Program-made: the position numbers and the translations under genes
The notes under the pieces: generated by a model
Told to the model about the DNA's origin: nothing
What the model saw: only the letters and a program-made list of their open reading frames with translations
Databases searched by the model: none
In this document: in pieces, positions 17,918 through 29,111 of the stretch
Layout: the number at the start of each line of letters is the position of its first letter
How positions within the stretch are numbered: position 1 is the first letter of the stretch
DNA from: Stutzerimonas stutzeri
GTDB taxonomy: Bacteria > Pseudomonadota > Gammaproteobacteria > Pseudomonadales > Pseudomonadaceae
NCBI GenBank assembly: GCA_002387205.1
Contig: DGLA01000010.1
Location: forward strand, 638,595-702,594
Reading direction: 5' to 3'
Length of the DNA stretch: 64,000 nt

Positions 17918-19240
17918 ATGAGCAAAGCGCCGACAGTCGGATTCGTATCACTGGGCTGCCCCAAGGCGACGGTGGACTCCGAACGCATCCTGACCCAGCT
18001 GCGCATGGAGGGCTACCAGATAGTGCCGACCTATCAGGACGCCGACGTGGTGGTGGTCAATACCTGCGGGTTCATCGACAGCGCCAAGGCCGAATCGCTG
18101 GATGCCATCGGTGAAGCAATCGCCGAAAACGGCAAGGTCATTGTTACCGGATGCATGGGCGTCGCCGAGGACAGCATCCGCAACGTGCATCCCAGCGTAT
18201 TGGCGGTCACCGGCCCTCAACAGTACGAGCAGGTGGTCAACGCTGTGCATGAAGTCGTGCCGCCAAATATCGACCACGACCCCTTCGTCGATTTGGTGCC
18301 ACCGCAGGGCATCAAGCTGACTCCCCGTCACTACGCCTATCTGAAGATATCCGAGGGCTGCAACCACACCTGCAGCTTCTGCATCATCCCGTCCATGCGT
18401 GGCAAGTTGGTCAGCCGGCCGGTGGGCGACGTGCTCAGCGAGGCCGAGCGCCTGGTCAAGGCGGGCGTAAAGGAGATCCTGGTGATTTCCCAGGACACCA
18501 GCGCCTACGGCGTCGACATGAAGTACAAGACCGATTTCTGGAACGGTCAGCCAGTCAAGACGCGCATGCTGGAGCTCTGCCAGGCGCTGTCGAGCATGGG
18601 GGTGTGGGTGCGCCTGCACTACGTCTATCCCTACCCGAATGTGGATGACGTCATTCCGCTGATGGCCGAGGGCAAGCTGCTTCCTTACCTGGACATCCCC
18701 TTCCAGCACGCCAGCCCGAAAGTCCTCAAGGCCATGAAGCGCCCGGCTTTCGAAGACAAGACGCTGGCCCGCATCAAGAAGTGGCGCGAAATCTGCCCGC
18801 AGCTGACCATCCGCTCGACCTTCATCGTCGGCTTCCCGGGCGAGACCGAGGAGGACTTCCAGTACCTGCTCGATTGGCTCACCGAAGCCCAACTGGACCG
18901 CGTGGGCTGCTTCCAATACTCGCCCGTCGAGGGTGCCCCAGCCGAAGCAATGGACCTGGAGCCCGTGCCTGACGAGGTCAAGCAGGATCGCTGGGATCGC
19001 TTCATGGCCCACCAGCAGGCCATCAGCGCCGCCCGCCTGGAGCGCAAGATCGGTCAGGAAATCGAAGTGCTGATCGATGAAGTGGACGAGGATGGCGCGA
19101 TCGGCCGCTCCTATGCTGATGCCCCGGAGATTGACGGCATGGTGTATGTCGACAGTGATCGCCCGCTGCAGCCGGGCGACAAGGTACGGGTCCGGGTCAC
19201 CAATGCCGATGAATATGACCTCTGGGCAGAAACGCTCTGA
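17918..19240 (+). CDS. rimO: Ribosomal protein uS12 methylthiotransferase RimO
   Basis: A 440-residue radical-SAM enzyme that methylthiolates an Asp of ribosomal protein S12. It has an N-terminal MTTase domain with [17 protein letters not shown] and conserved cysteines (NTCGF, TGCMG), a radical-SAM core with the CxxxCxxC cluster in [14 protein letters not shown], and a C-terminal TRAM domain ([20 protein letters not shown]). Full length for the family. A weak hairpin follows at 19260-19279. The preceding 110 bases contain a TATACT element (17873-17878) that could be a -10 box, but no good -35 partner was seen. Confidence 0.97.
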   Translation: MSKAPTVGFVSLGCPKATVDSERILTQLRMEGYQIVPTYQDADVVVVNTCGFIDSAKAESLDAIGEAIAENGKVIVTGCMGVAEDSIRNVHPSVLAVTGPQQYEQVVNAVHEVVPPNIDHDPFVDLVPPQGIKLTPRHYAYLKISEGCNHTCSFCIIPSMRGKLVSRPVGDVLSEAERLVKAGVKEILVISQDTSAYGVDMKYKTDFWNGQPVKTRMLELCQALSSMGVWVRLHYVYPYPNVDDVIPLMAEGKLLPYLDIPFQHASPKVLKAMKRPAFEDKTLARIKKWREICPQLTIRSTFIVGFPGETEEDFQYLLDWLTEAQLDRVGCFQYSPVEGAPAEAMDLEPVPDEVKQDRWDRFMAHQQAISAARLERKIGQEIEVLIDEVDEDGAIGRSYADAPEIDGMVYVDSDRPLQPGDKVRVRVTNADEYDLWAETL

Positions 19241-19259
19241 TGCAGGTCGATCGATAAAA

Positions 19260-19285
19260 CGCCCCGCATGAGCGGGGCGCCTTTA
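19260..19285 (+). terminator. Hairpin downstream of rimO
   Basis: A perfect 8-bp GC-rich stem (CGCCCCGC at 19260-19267 pairing with GCGGGGCG at 19272-19279) with a four-base loop, followed by a short T-containing run (CCTTTATC). The weak T-tract makes it a moderate intrinsic terminator for rimO. Confidence 0.6.
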
Positions 19286-19336
19286 TCCTGGTGAAGTCAC
19301 AGTAAGATGGCGGCCTTAACTCCTGACAGCTAGCAC

Positions 19337-20035
19337 ATGTCTTATTCAGTCTCGCCCATCGGCTTCGTCCGCTCCTGTTTCAAGGAAAAGTTCGCCATCC
19401 CGCGCCAGCCGCAACTGGCCTCCGCGGCGCGCGGTGTGCTTGAGCTGATCCCACCCTTCGACCAGCCTCAAGCTCTGGAAGGCCTTGAGCAGGTCAGCCA
19501 TGTCTGGCTGCTGTTCCTGTTTCATCAGGCGCTCGAAGCCGAGCCGCGCTTGCGGGTACGGCCGCCGCGTCTGGGCGGCAACCGGATGGTAGGCGTATTC
19601 GCTACGCGCGCAACGCACCGTCCAAACGGGATAGGTCAGTCAGTCGTCAGGCTCGACGGGATAGAGCCCGGACGACTTCATCTGAGCGGCATCGACTTGC
19701 TGGACGGCACCCCGGTGCTGGATATCAAACCCTACGTTCCCTACGCCGACGCCGTTATTGAGGCCCGAAACGACCTGGCCAGTGATTCCCCTCCGCTGAT
19801 CCGGGTCCGCTGGACTGAGGCCAGCCTGAGCCAGGCGCGCGCGCAGGGCCTGCGACTGGGCGAGCCGCTGGTGGAGCTGATCGAGCAATGCCTGGCGCAG
19901 GATCCGCGACCGGCCTACCAGAACCCGACAGCGGAACGTCGTTATGGCACTCGCTTCTGGGATGTCGAGGTACGCTGGCACTACCCAAACCCGCAGATCA
20001 TTTGTGTCCTGGAAGTGTTGCGCGCAGCGGACTAG
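19337..20035 (+). CDS. trmO: tRNA (N6-threonylcarbamoyladenosine37-N6)-methyltransferase TrmO
   Basis: A 232-residue protein of the TrmO/YaeB (TsaA-like) family that uses SAM to methylate t6A37 in certain tRNAs. The opening SPIGFVRSCFKEKFAIPRQP and the motifs GVFATRATHRPNGIGQSVV and LLDGTPVLDIKPYVPYAD are the family hallmarks. The C-terminal region (DPRPAYQ, YGTRFWDVEVRW) is also typical. The start codon lacks a strong ribosome site but matches the conserved N-terminus. It stands alone between rimO and a PfpI-like gene on the same strand. Confidence 0.93.
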   Translation: MSYSVSPIGFVRSCFKEKFAIPRQPQLASAARGVLELIPPFDQPQALEGLEQVSHVWLLFLFHQALEAEPRLRVRPPRLGGNRMVGVFATRATHRPNGIGQSVVRLDGIEPGRLHLSGIDLLDGTPVLDIKPYVPYADAVIEARNDLASDSPPLIRVRWTEASLSQARAQGLRLGEPLVELIEQCLAQDPRPAYQNPTAERRYGTRFWDVEVRWHYPNPQIICVLEVLRAAD

Positions 20036-20112
20036 CCTTGGCGATGGCAAGCGTTACAGCGCTGCCCCTCCGGCGGGCTGTGCCGACGCCCACGATAAAG
20101 CACGGTGATTCC

Positions 20113-20712
20113 ATGCCTACCTCAGTCGGCATCTATCTTTACCCAGAGGTCGAGATACTCGACTTCACCGGCCCCTACCAGGTGTTCAGCACCGCAACGC
20201 GACTGGCCGTGGGCGGAGATATGCCGCCGCCCTTCTCCACTTTCACCATCGCGGCGCGCAAGGGGCTGGTCCGGGCCAGAGGCGGCTTGGTGGTGCAACC
20301 CAACTACAATTTTGCCAATCATCCCGCCATCGACCTGCTGATCGTTCCCGGCGGCGTGGTAAACGCGGAACTGGAAAACCCGGAGGTCATACGCTGGATC
20401 GAGAAAACGTCAGCCCAGGCCGGGCTTACCGCTGCGGTTTGTACCGGCGCCTTTCTCCTGGCAAAGGCCAACGTGCTTTATGCGCATAAAGCGACCACGC
20501 ACTGGGAAGACATTACCGAACTCAAGGCAATGTTTCCGCTGCTGAAGGTAGTTGAGGGCTGCCGCTGGGTAGACGCCGGCCGCTACGTGACCTCAGCCGG
20601 GATTTCGGCGGGAATCGATATGAGCCTGCACCTGGTTCAGCGAATCGCAGGACTTGAGCTCGCCGCGGCCACGGCCAGGCAGCTGGATTTCGACTGGCGC
20701 CAGAACTCCTGA
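20113..20712 (+). CDS. DJ-1/PfpI family protein
   Basis: A 199-residue class I glutamine-amidotransferase-like protein. The opening VGIYLYPEVEILDFTGPYQVF and the nucleophile elbow AAVCTGAFLLAKA (Cys in CTG) mark the DJ-1/PfpI superfamily, closest in layout to isocyanide hydratase-like or the N-terminal domains of GATase-type AraC regulators. There is no C-terminal AraC DNA-binding domain, so it is probably an enzyme or a redox-sensing protein. The ATG at 20113 is preferred to upstream in-frame starts, which fall inside trmO. The natural substrate is unknown. Confidence 0.82.
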   Translation: MPTSVGIYLYPEVEILDFTGPYQVFSTATRLAVGGDMPPPFSTFTIAARKGLVRARGGLVVQPNYNFANHPAIDLLIVPGGVVNAELENPEVIRWIEKTSAQAGLTAAVCTGAFLLAKANVLYAHKATTHWEDITELKAMFPLLKVVEGCRWVDAGRYVTSAGISAGIDMSLHLVQRIAGLELAAATARQLDFDWRQNS

Positions 20713-20752
20713 CGCCGAAAGATACTTTGCCGTACTGCTGCTGCCGGTATTG

Positions 20753-23290
20753 CTAGTGGCTCGCCGGAGTCAGCAGCAGCCGCTGGGTGCCATAGACCTT
20801 GTCCAGGTTTTCTGCCTTGAACGGAAAGCTCATGTACTTTCCGCTCAACCAGGCCTCGATGCCGTCGGCATAGTGCGGGCTTGCCGGGTTACCCGATTGC
20901 CCGGAGCTGTTGAGCCCGATCATTGGTTCATCAAGACCGAAATCCACAATGATCCTCATGGCGGGAACGAGCCAGGTATCGAAGCCATCCCCCCATGGGT
21001 AAGCCGAGACGTTAAGGGTGCTGTGGTCGCCTCCCGCTGCGACAGGGCCGCGATCGAGGTAGCCGCTGACTGCGTTGATCTTGCTGCGCTGGCCGGCGGG
21101 CATATAGGGGGCGAGCTGCGTCGCGCCACTGCGCCAGCTGTAGGTATGAGCCTTGCCCCAACGCCACGCACTGCGATCCGGACCTTGCTCCGCCTCCAGG
21201 CGATCAACCGCTGCCACCAGCGTGCGGGCCAGGATCGCGGGCTTGTCTTCGGCCTGCGCTGTGCTGATGTCGTTCCAGTAGGGGCTGTCGTCCCGGCCCA
21301 GCAAATGATCGGCCTGCGCCGAATACGAGATATTGGCGGTTTCCACCAGCGCCTTCCAGGCAGTGCTGGTGTCGGGACCCAACTCATCGAGAAAGATCTG
21401 TCGCGCCGACTCCGACAGAAAAGCCTCGTACAACGCAGCATCCGCCGAGTCCGCAGACAATTTGCCATCGAAGCCGATCAGACGAGACAGGGTCCAGCGC
21501 GCCTTGCCTCGTGCGGGCTCGGCAAGCGCCTCTATGGCGGCGTCGAGCGCCTGGTCCATCCCAGGCGCCTGCAGCATCGCCCCTAGCTTGGCGGCAAACC
21601 CGGTGGTCTGGTCGTACTGCATCGCCTTCGCGCTCTGGGTGTCGTGGCTGCCTTGTCCCAGAAGCTGGGCGATCCGCTCTGCCCGTTCCGGGTAATGCCA
21701 GGAGTTGGATAGCTGCATGCCATACCCTTTGGGTACGGTGCGATGGTTGGCGGTTGCCAGCCAGCCCTGGGCCGGGTCTTGGTCATAGGGATGCAGCATG
21801 GGATCAGCATAACCGTCCCAGGCATAGCGCCCGTCCCAGCCGGGCGAAGGTACCAGGCCAAGCCCTTCGCGCCGATTGGGATACCGGCCGGTAACCTGCC
21901 AGCCAATCCCCTGCGCATCGGCAAACACGATATTGAGCGCCGCCGCCCGGATTTCGCGCGTCGCTTCGAAGCCCTCATCGACCGACTTTGCGCGCGACAG
22001 ATCGAAAAACGCGTCCAGGGTCCGATCCGCTTCCAGCTGCGTGGTCTTCAGCGCCAACCCATAACCGCTGCTCAGCTGCAATGGCTGCAGCGGGTGCTTG
22101 CGCTCGCCAAGTACGCTGTTGAGCAGGGGCCCGTTGCGGGTTTCATACAGGGTTTCACGGATCGGCCGTTCCCCCTTGATGAAAAAAGTCTCATGGCGCT
22201 CGACGGCCTCGACCCATTTGCCCTCGGCGAGATACAGCAAGCGCTCGCCTTCGCGACGTACCTGCTCGATAAAGAGATCCTGGGTGTCGCCCATGACCAT
22301 GGTCATGCCCCACCCCAGCTTGCCGTTGAAGCCCGCCACGACGGCAGGGACACCCGCAATGCTGACGCCCGCCGCCTCGAATCTAGGCGCGCGGATGTGG
22401 ACGAAATTCCAGTACGACGGCATCGCCAGGGGCAGATGGGTGTCGTTGGCCATCAGCGGCTTGCCGCTTCGCGTATGGCTGCCTGCGATGGCCCAGTTAT
22501 TCGAAGCGGCCACGCCAAGCATGTTCAATGCAGCGATCTGCCCGGCCACATTTCCCAGCGCGTCCAGTCCGGCGATGTCGCCGGTCAGCTCGAGCCCCTT
22601 GAGCTTCTCCGCCTCGTCGAACGGCAGAGACTCATCGGGATAGGTTGGCAGCAACCAGGCCAGCCTGTCGCTGCCGACCTTTTGCGCCATGGCCAGCGAA
22701 GCGATCTCTTCCTGCAGGTTGACCGCCAGGCCAAAGTTCAATAGGCAGAACACCAGCACCGAATCCTCGGGCTTCCAGTACTCAGGCACGTAACCCGCCG
22801 CAGCGAGGTCCATGGGCAGCTTGTCGCGATGCCGGAACAGATAGGCGTTGACCCCCCGCGCATAGACATCGAAGAACCGTTGCATGCGCGGCGAACTCTC
22901 GCGGTAGAGCACCTCCGCGCTTTTGCGCAGATTCACCGCACGCATGAAACGATCGATCTCCAATACGCCAGGCCCGGCCATCTCCGCCAGGCGCCCTTGC
23001 GCCATCAGACGCAAGCTGACCATCTGGCTCAGGCGATCCGTGGCGTGGACATAACCCAGCCCAAACAGCGCATCATGGAACGTCGCCGTCTCGATCAAGG
23101 GCATGCCCAGGGAGTTGCGCCGGATGCTCACGCTTTTGTCGAGCCCGGTGATAGGTTGCACGCCGTGCGCAGGCGGAAGGCTATCGCTGTAGCGGTTGTC
23201 CAGATAGGCCTCGCAACCGCTGAGACCGCCAGCAACCAGCGCGGCGCCCAGGGTAAGTCGTAGCAGCATTGAGGACAGGCGCAAAGGCAT
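20753..23290 (-). CDS. Penicillin acylase family (Ntn hydrolase) lipoprotein
   Basis: An 845-residue precursor of the penicillin G acylase / acyl-homoserine lactone acylase family. It has a lipoprotein signal ([15 protein letters not shown], lipobox LSGC). The alpha-chain region is followed by the autocatalytic junction [12 protein letters not shown], where Ser263 would become the N-terminal nucleophile of the beta chain. Downstream family motifs include [13 protein letters not shown] and [15 protein letters not shown]. The start at 23290 is chosen over 23329 because AAGGAG lies just before it. It is probably anchored in the periplasm and cleaves an amide such as an acylated amine or an N-acyl-homoserine lactone; the substrate cannot be read from sequence. 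Confidence 0.88.
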   Translation of the reverse strand: MPLRLSSMLLRLTLGAALVAGGLSGCEAYLDNRYSDSLPPAHGVQPITGLDKSVSIRRNSLGMPLIETATFHDALFGLGYVHATDRLSQMVSLRLMAQGRLAEMAGPGVLEIDRFMRAVNLRKSAEVLYRESSPRMQRFFDVYARGVNAYLFRHRDKLPMDLAAAGYVPEYWKPEDSVLVFCLLNFGLAVNLQEEIASLAMAQKVGSDRLAWLLPTYPDESLPFDEAEKLKGLELTGDIAGLDALGNVAGQIAALNMLGVAASNNWAIAGSHTRSGKPLMANDTHLPLAMPSYWNFVHIRAPRFEAAGVSIAGVPAVVAGFNGKLGWGMTMVMGDTQDLFIEQVRREGERLLYLAEGKWVEAVERHETFFIKGERPIRETLYETRNGPLLNSVLGERKHPLQPLQLSSGYGLALKTTQLEADRTLDAFFDLSRAKSVDEGFEATREIRAAALNIVFADAQGIGWQVTGRYPNRREGLGLVPSPGWDGRYAWDGYADPMLHPYDQDPAQGWLATANHRTVPKGYGMQLSNSWHYPERAERIAQLLGQGSHDTQSAKAMQYDQTTGFAAKLGAMLQAPGMDQALDAAIEALAEPARGKARWTLSRLIGFDGKLSADSADAALYEAFLSESARQIFLDELGPDTSTAWKALVETANISYSAQADHLLGRDDSPYWNDISTAQAEDKPAILARTLVAAVDRLEAEQGPDRSAWRWGKAHTYSWRSGATQLAPYMPAGQRSKINAVSGYLDRGPVAAGGDHSTLNVSAYPWGDGFDTWLVPAMRIIVDFGLDEPMIGLNSSGQSGNPASPHYADGIEAWLSGKYMSFPFKAENLDKVYGTQRLLLTPASH

Positions 23291-23361
23291 CAACGGCTCC
23301 TTCGCCGGGATGGCGACACGGAAATTCATGGTCAGACAGTGAGGTTAAAAGGGTGCGGCGC

Positions 23362-23826
23362 TCAGGCGGCTTTGTGATCGCTCGGCAGTGCTTCATCGAG
23401 CAACCAGCGGGCAGACCGGCGGGCTTCGGCCTTGTGCTGCAATTCGAGTGCGCTGAAATTCGCTTCGTGGCGGCGCCGCTCGTTCTTGTCCAGCGCCTTC
23501 CAGGCGGCATGGGTCGGCACCTGCTCAGTCGCTTCGTAGAGCACCTGGAAAACCTGGCAGCGTGGGTCCTGCCCGAGATTCGAGTCATAGTTGTCGAGCA
23601 GCACCTTGATGCGGATGGCGCCCTCGATGAGCGGCACCTGTTCGGTCAGCAAACTGCCGGCCAGCACCCTGATATCTCCGGCGAGCGCGGCGTGTTGCTG
23701 CGCCTGCAACTCGGCAACCTGCCGCTCCCTGCGCCAGACCTTGCGCCACAGATGCAAGGCATAAGCGGCCAGCGCGGCAACCAATAGCAGCCCGACGACT
23801 AGCAACACGAGAGAGGCAGTGGTCAT
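23362..23826 (-). CDS. DUF2489 domain membrane-anchored protein
   Basis: A 154-residue protein with one N-terminal transmembrane segment (ASLVLLVVGLLLVAALAAYAL) followed by a basic, coiled-coil-like region and a cytoplasmic helical domain that I recognise as DUF2489 (LTEQVPLIEGAIRIKVLLDN, FQVLYEATEQVPTHAAWK). The function is unknown. The start at 23826 puts the hydrophobic helix at the N-terminus and leaves seven bases to the upstream SEC-C gene, so the two are probably co-transcribed. Confidence 0.8.
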   Translation of the reverse strand: MTTASLVLLVVGLLLVAALAAYALHLWRKVWRRERQVAELQAQQHAALAGDIRVLAGSLLTEQVPLIEGAIRIKVLLDNYDSNLGQDPRCQVFQVLYEATEQVPTHAAWKALDKNERRRHEANFSALELQHKAEARRSARWLLDEALPSDHKAA

Positions 23827-23833
23827 GAGCGCA

Positions 23834-24025
23834 TCAGGCTCCGTGGCACTTCTTGAATTTCTTCTGGCTGCCGCAAGGGCAGGGATCGTTACGACCGACA
23901 TCCTTCAACGGGTTGCGGATTGGGTCGTGGCCGTGGTTGCAATGCGGCCCATGGACATGATGTTCGTGGCCATGATCATGGTCATGATTGCAATCGGGAC
24001 CGTGTACGTGAGTTTCCTGATTCAT
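23834..24025 (-). CDS. Small His-rich SEC-C motif protein
   Basis: A 63-residue protein. The N-terminal half is a His/Asp/Gly-rich metal-binding-like tract ([17 protein letters not shown], then [12 protein letters not shown]). The C-terminal half is a SEC-C zinc motif, [19 protein letters not shown], like the tail of SecA and YecA. It probably binds zinc through CxC...CH and possibly other metals through the His tract. It is the first gene of a pair with the DUF2489 gene. A related HGPDCNH tail occurs in the protein at 41809-42096. Confidence 0.88.
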   Translation of the reverse strand: MNQETHVHGPDCNHDHDHGHEHHVHGPHCNHGHDPIRNPLKDVGRNDPCPCGSQKKFKKCHGA

Positions 24026-24033
24026 CGGTGTCG

Positions 24034-24531
24034 CTACTCCGGAATAAAGTTGCCGGGGATTATCTCGCCATTGGTGGAGATGTGCACGCTTCGCCCCGCC
24101 ATCAGGCCCGTTTTCAACTGACCATCCAGCCGATAGGCAATTGGGCGGTCAGGCTTCTCAAGCAGGCGCACGATGTACTTCATGTGCCGCCAGAGGTTGG
24201 TATGCACCGGCACCTCGTAATACTCGAAACTTCCGCCCGGGACAGTCAGCCATCCGCTGGACTCGCCACTGGCCAGCTCGATATCGTTGAGATGCACGGT
24301 GTAGATCAACCCGCGCACCGGCAGGCTCTGCTGATTGGGATTGTCGACGCGAAACCGCAGCAGAAATTGCTGTTCGAGCAGACGGGCCTTGATGATCTCG
24401 ACCTTGGTGAGCTGAACACGCGGGTCCTGAAAATCGGCACTGAACCAGGTCGAACAACCCGCCAGGCCTGACAACAGCCCCAGCAAAACCACTGCTCTCG
24501 ATATTCTTCTTATGGGTGCGTGGCAAAGCAT
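24034..24531 (-). CDS. LEA type 2 family (WHy domain) lipoprotein
   Basis: A 165-residue predicted lipoprotein with a hydrophobic signal and lipobox ([11 protein letters not shown]). The mature domain has the alternating pattern of LEA14/WHy proteins: [20 protein letters not shown], then [19 protein letters not shown] with the NPN motif. Such proteins are linked to desiccation and envelope stress, but the exact role is unknown. The ATG at 24531 follows a TGGAGT ribosome site; a longer start at 24582 is less likely because it disturbs the signal peptide. Confidence 0.8.
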   Translation of the reverse strand: MLCHAPIRRISRAVVLLGLLSGLAGCSTWFSADFQDPRVQLTKVEIIKARLLEQQFLLRFRVDNPNQQSLPVRGLIYTVHLNDIELASGESSGWLTVPGGSFEYYEVPVHTNLWRHMKYIVRLLEKPDRPIAYRLDGQLKTGLMAGRSVHISTNGEIIPGNFIPE

Positions 24532-24710
24532 TGCGGTACTCCAGAGGACGGCCAAGTGTAGCAAGCGGCGAATCGGCTGCAATGGGTTGGATCGAGGAAA
24601 TTAGCGCAACCTTGCTACGTCTTTGCTACCGGCCGAAGCCATGTCAGCAAGCATCCGCCGGCATGGCATGGGATGGCATGCCCGGCCGAAAACAATGGCA
24701 TTCCTTTCCG

Positions 24711-26457
<1,747 letters not shown>

Positions 26458-26474
26458 GCTAATAAGATGTTCCT

Positions 26475-26999
26475 TTAGTTAAGCGCCATGCCCGCCCAGC
26501 CGGGGCAGCCGGCTTCGTCGATCTGCACCGCGCAGCCGACCGGCACTCGCGGAAAAAGATCCAGAAGGTCGGCATTGCGCAGCCTGATGCAACCATGGGA
26601 AAGGGGCACGCCCATGGGTTCGGTATCGGGAGTGCCATGCAGATAGATGTATCGTCGAAAGGTGTCTACCGCACCCATGCGGTTGCGGCCTGGCTCGCAG
26701 CCGCTCAGCCAGAGAATGCGGGTCAGAATCCAGTCGCGGTCGGGAAACTCCTCCTGCAGGGCAGTGTTCCACACCTCGCCCGTCCAGCGACGACCGCGAA
26801 GCACGGCCCCCAAGGGCAGGCCGTCACCGATACGCGCGCGCACCAGATGCCGGCCACGTGGGGTGCAGCCGGACCCATTTTGTTCACCTGCTCCGTTGCG
26901 AGCGGTCGATACGGGCAGCCTGATACACAGCGCACCCTTGGAAAAGCCAAAGAGCAACTGGTCGGCAATGGAAATATGCAGCAGATCAAGATCAGACAT
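26475..26999 (-). CDS. YkuD-type L,D-transpeptidase family protein
   Basis: A 174-residue protein with the L,D-transpeptidase catalytic motif: His121 in YLHGTPD and SHGCIRLRNADLLDLF with His135, Cys137 and Arg139. YkuD domains form or modify peptidoglycan cross-links. Unusually, no signal peptide or membrane anchor is visible at the N-terminus (MSDLDLLHISIADQLLFGF), so export is uncertain. It sits 17 bases upstream of nagZ, consistent with a cell-wall role, and downstream of psrA. No clear ribosome site precedes the ATG. Confidence 0.85.
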   Translation of the reverse strand: MSDLDLLHISIADQLLFGFSKGALCIRLPVSTARNGAGEQNGSGCTPRGRHLVRARIGDGLPLGAVLRGRRWTGEVWNTALQEEFPDRDWILTRILWLSGCEPGRNRMGAVDTFRRYIYLHGTPDTEPMGVPLSHGCIRLRNADLLDLFPRVPVGCAVQIDEAGCPGWAGMALN

Positions 27000-27038
27000 G
27001 GGCAGCTAGCTTAGCCGATCGCTCTGCAGGCGTGTAGC

Positions 27039-27746
27039 TCAACCCTTGGCAGGCATTGCCAACGCATTGCGGCGAGCGATGGGATGCGCCTGGGCCAGGT
27101 GGCTGTCGGCAACGCCTGAATCGGCGCGCATGCCCGCCGCAAGGAACGGAACCATCATCCGCATGACCTGCTCGATGGAGGTCTTGGCACCGAAGTCGTT
27201 CTCGGCAATGGCACGCAGCGCCTTGATGCCGGACATGCTGAATGCCGCTGCGCCGAGCATGAAGTGCACGCGCCAGAACAGCTCAATGGGAGGAATCGAT
27301 GGGGCGGCCTCATGGACACGCATCATGTAGCGGCGGAACACCTTGCCGTACATGTCTTCGAGATAGCGTCGCAGGTGGCCCTGGCTCTGGCTGAATGAGA
27401 GCCCCAGCAGCCGCATGAAGATCGACAGGTCATCACCGCTGCGCGGTTTCACTGCCAGCGCCTGCTCGACAAGGATTTCCAGTAGCTCTTCCAGCGTGTC
27501 CTTTTTGTCCGACAGCGCCTCGCGCCTGTCCAGTTCACGTTCCAGGCTGACGCAGAACGGCCCCAGGAACCGGGAAAACACCGCCTGGATTAGGGCCTTC
27601 TTCGAGCCGAAATGATAGTTCACCGCCGCCAGGTTGACCCCGGCCTTGCTGGTGATCAGGCGAAGCGAAGTCTCGGCGAAACCCTTCTCGGCGAACAGCT
27701 GTTCAGCCGCATCCAGGATCCGCTCTACCGTCTCAGACTGCGCCAT
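27039..27746 (-). CDS. psrA: TetR-family fatty-acid-responsive regulator PsrA
   Basis: A 235-residue TetR-type repressor/activator. The N-terminus MAQSETVERILDAAEQLFAE and the helix-turn-helix TSLRLITSKAGVNLAAVNYHFGSKK match Pseudomonas PsrA as I recall it. PsrA responds to long-chain fatty acids, controls fadBA and, in pseudomonads, promotes rpoS expression. The start at 27746 follows GGGGAGAAGG; the 27767 start adds seven unlikely residues. Upstream is a pair of PsrA-type palindromes at 27761-27787, pointing to autoregulation. It is divergent from lexA, as in other pseudomonads. Confidence 0.95.
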   Translation of the reverse strand: MAQSETVERILDAAEQLFAEKGFAETSLRLITSKAGVNLAAVNYHFGSKKALIQAVFSRFLGPFCVSLERELDRREALSDKKDTLEELLEILVEQALAVKPRSGDDLSIFMRLLGLSFSQSQGHLRRYLEDMYGKVFRRYMMRVHEAAPSIPPIELFWRVHFMLGAAAFSMSGIKALRAIAENDFGAKTSIEQVMRMMVPFLAAGMRADSGVADSHLAQAHPIARRNALAMPAKG

Positions 27747-27760
27747 GCCTTCTCCCCTGC

Positions 27761-27787
27761 CAAACACCCGTTTGAAACTTACGTTTC
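27761..27787. promoter_or_regulatory. Tandem PsrA operator upstream of psrA
   Basis: Two 14-bp palindromes share one base. CAAAC-ACCC-GTTTG at 27761-27774 is a perfect match to the known PsrA consensus [G/C]AAAC-N2-4-GTTT[G/C]. GAAAC-TTAC-GTTTC at 27774-27787 also fits. The pair begins 15 bases before the psrA start codon, so binding would block transcription, consistent with known PsrA autorepression. Confidence 0.85.
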
Positions 27788-27883
27788 ACTCTTACCCAAG
27801 TCAACAGCGAATACATCGTCGCTGCCTGCTCGCTAGCAGGCGAAGCTTGCATCAAGCGGGCGCCCGGCTCAACAAATCAAAGA

Positions 27884-27935
27884 TTGCCAAGGAACCGGCA
27901 CTGTATATAATCCCAGTCACTGTATATAAGAACAG
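27884..27935 (+). promoter_or_regulatory. lexA promoter with two SOS boxes
   Basis: A sigma-70 promoter with -35 TTGCCA (27884-27889), 16-bp spacer and perfect -10 TATAAT (27906-27911). LexA box 1 at 27901-27916 (CTGTATATAATCCCAG) contains the -10 element. Box 2 at 27920-27935 (CTGTATATAAGAACAG) matches the CTG-N10-CAG consensus closely. LexA would block its own transcription and that of sulA. Centres are 19 bp apart, as in autoregulated lexA genes. Confidence 0.9.
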
Positions 27936-27944
27936 AGACCTTCC

Positions 27945-28553
27945 ATGACCAAGCTGACCCCTCGCCAGTCGGAAATCCTGGCCTTTATCAAGCGCTGCCT
28001 GGAAGACAACGGGTACCCGCCTACCCGCGCGGAAATCGCTCAGGAGCTGGGTTTCAAATCTCCCAACGCCGCCGAGGAGCACCTCAAGGCACTGGCTCGC
28101 AAAGGTGCCATTGAAATGACTCCTGGCGCTTCGCGCGGGATCCGCATTCCGGGCTTCGAGCCAGCTACCGAGGATAACGGTTTGCCCGTGATCGGCCGCG
28201 TAGCGGCAGGCGCGCCGATTCTGGCACAGCAGCATGTGGAAGAGTCCTGCCAGATCAACCCTTCCTTCTTTCAACCAAAGGCCGATTACCTCCTGCGCGT
28301 GCGTGGTATGAGCATGAAGGATATCGGCATTTTGGATGGTGACCTGCTTGCCGTTCACACGACACGTGAAGCACGCAACGGGCAGATTGTTGTAGCCAGG
28401 ATCGACGACGAGGTGACGGTAAAACGCTTCAAGCGCGAAGGCGACAAGGTCTGGTTGCTTGCGGAAAACTCAGAATTCGCGCCCATCGAAGTGGATCTGG
28501 AGCATCAGGAGCTGGTTATTGAAGGCTTGAGTGTCGGCGTCATTCGCCGCTAG
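27945..28553 (+). CDS. lexA: SOS repressor LexA
   Basis: A 202-residue repressor of the SOS regulon. The winged helix-turn-helix ([23 protein letters not shown]) is followed by the self-cleavage site Ala88-Gly89 ([11 protein letters not shown]) and the catalytic pair Ser123 (RGMSMKD) and Lys160 (DEVTVKRF). RecA-stimulated cleavage at this bond opens the regulon. It sits behind two SOS boxes and 8 bases before sulA, forming a lexA-sulA operon as in other pseudomonads. Confidence 0.98.
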   Translation: MTKLTPRQSEILAFIKRCLEDNGYPPTRAEIAQELGFKSPNAAEEHLKALARKGAIEMTPGASRGIRIPGFEPATEDNGLPVIGRVAAGAPILAQQHVEESCQINPSFFQPKADYLLRVRGMSMKDIGILDGDLLAVHTTREARNGQIVVARIDDEVTVKRFKREGDKVWLLAENSEFAPIEVDLEHQELVIEGLSVGVIRR

Positions 28554-28561
28554 GAGAGAAT

Positions 28562-29044
28562 ATGCAGTATCAACTCCAACCCCTTGCAGGCAAACCACCG
28601 CAATTGTCTTTATTCGAAGGGTTGGTCGCGCACCAACCGGCGCCGTTCGGCCCTGCCAGGTGCGCTGACCCAGTGCCGAATGAAGGCGGCCTGAGCGAAA
28701 TGTCGTTAACTGGCGATAAGGTTCAATGCAGGCAGCTGCTAGCGCCGGTATTGCGCGACCTCAGCGAGGCTGCCGACATCCGCTGGCTTACGCTGATTGC
28801 CCCGCCTGCGGCGTTGTCGCTCAACTGGCTTCGGGAGTCGGGGCTCAACCGTGATCGCATCCTGCTGCTACAGGGCCGCGGTATTCACGACACGCTGGAC
28901 CTGGCCTGCAAGGCGCTGATGTCGGGCTGCAGCCATACGGTGATCACCTGGTTCGATCGACTGGATCGACCTGCCCAGCTGAAGCTGCGTAAAGCGGCTA
29001 GCCAAGGCAACACGCAGAGTCTGAATATTCGAATGAGAAAGTAA
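28562..29044 (+). CDS. sulA: SOS-induced cell division inhibitor SulA
   Basis: A 160-residue protein that blocks FtsZ polymerisation during DNA damage. The core LTLIAPPAALSLNWLRESGLNRDRILLL matches the conserved SulA region that contacts FtsZ, and the end SLNIRMRK is typical. The first 60 residues vary in the family. AGGAGAGAAT precedes the start, and the gene follows lexA by eight bases, so it is under the same LexA control. Confidence 0.9.
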   Translation: MQYQLQPLAGKPPQLSLFEGLVAHQPAPFGPARCADPVPNEGGLSEMSLTGDKVQCRQLLAPVLRDLSEAADIRWLTLIAPPAALSLNWLRESGLNRDRILLLQGRGIHDTLDLACKALMSGCSHTVITWFDRLDRPAQLKLRKAASQGNTQSLNIRMRK

Positions 29045-29111
29045 TACGCTGCAGCTAACGGCACATGGACGTGCCTAGACTGTGCCAGTCGCAACGACCG
29101 GCAAGCATTGC

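Noticed and set aside
19888..20112. Extended N-terminus of the PfpI-like protein
   Set aside because: These codons lie inside trmO and give no family sequence; the ATG at 20113 matches the expected DJ-1/PfpI start.
29058..29080. Terminator after sulA
   Set aside because: The stem GGCAC/GTGCC is only five base pairs with no T-run, too weak to call.
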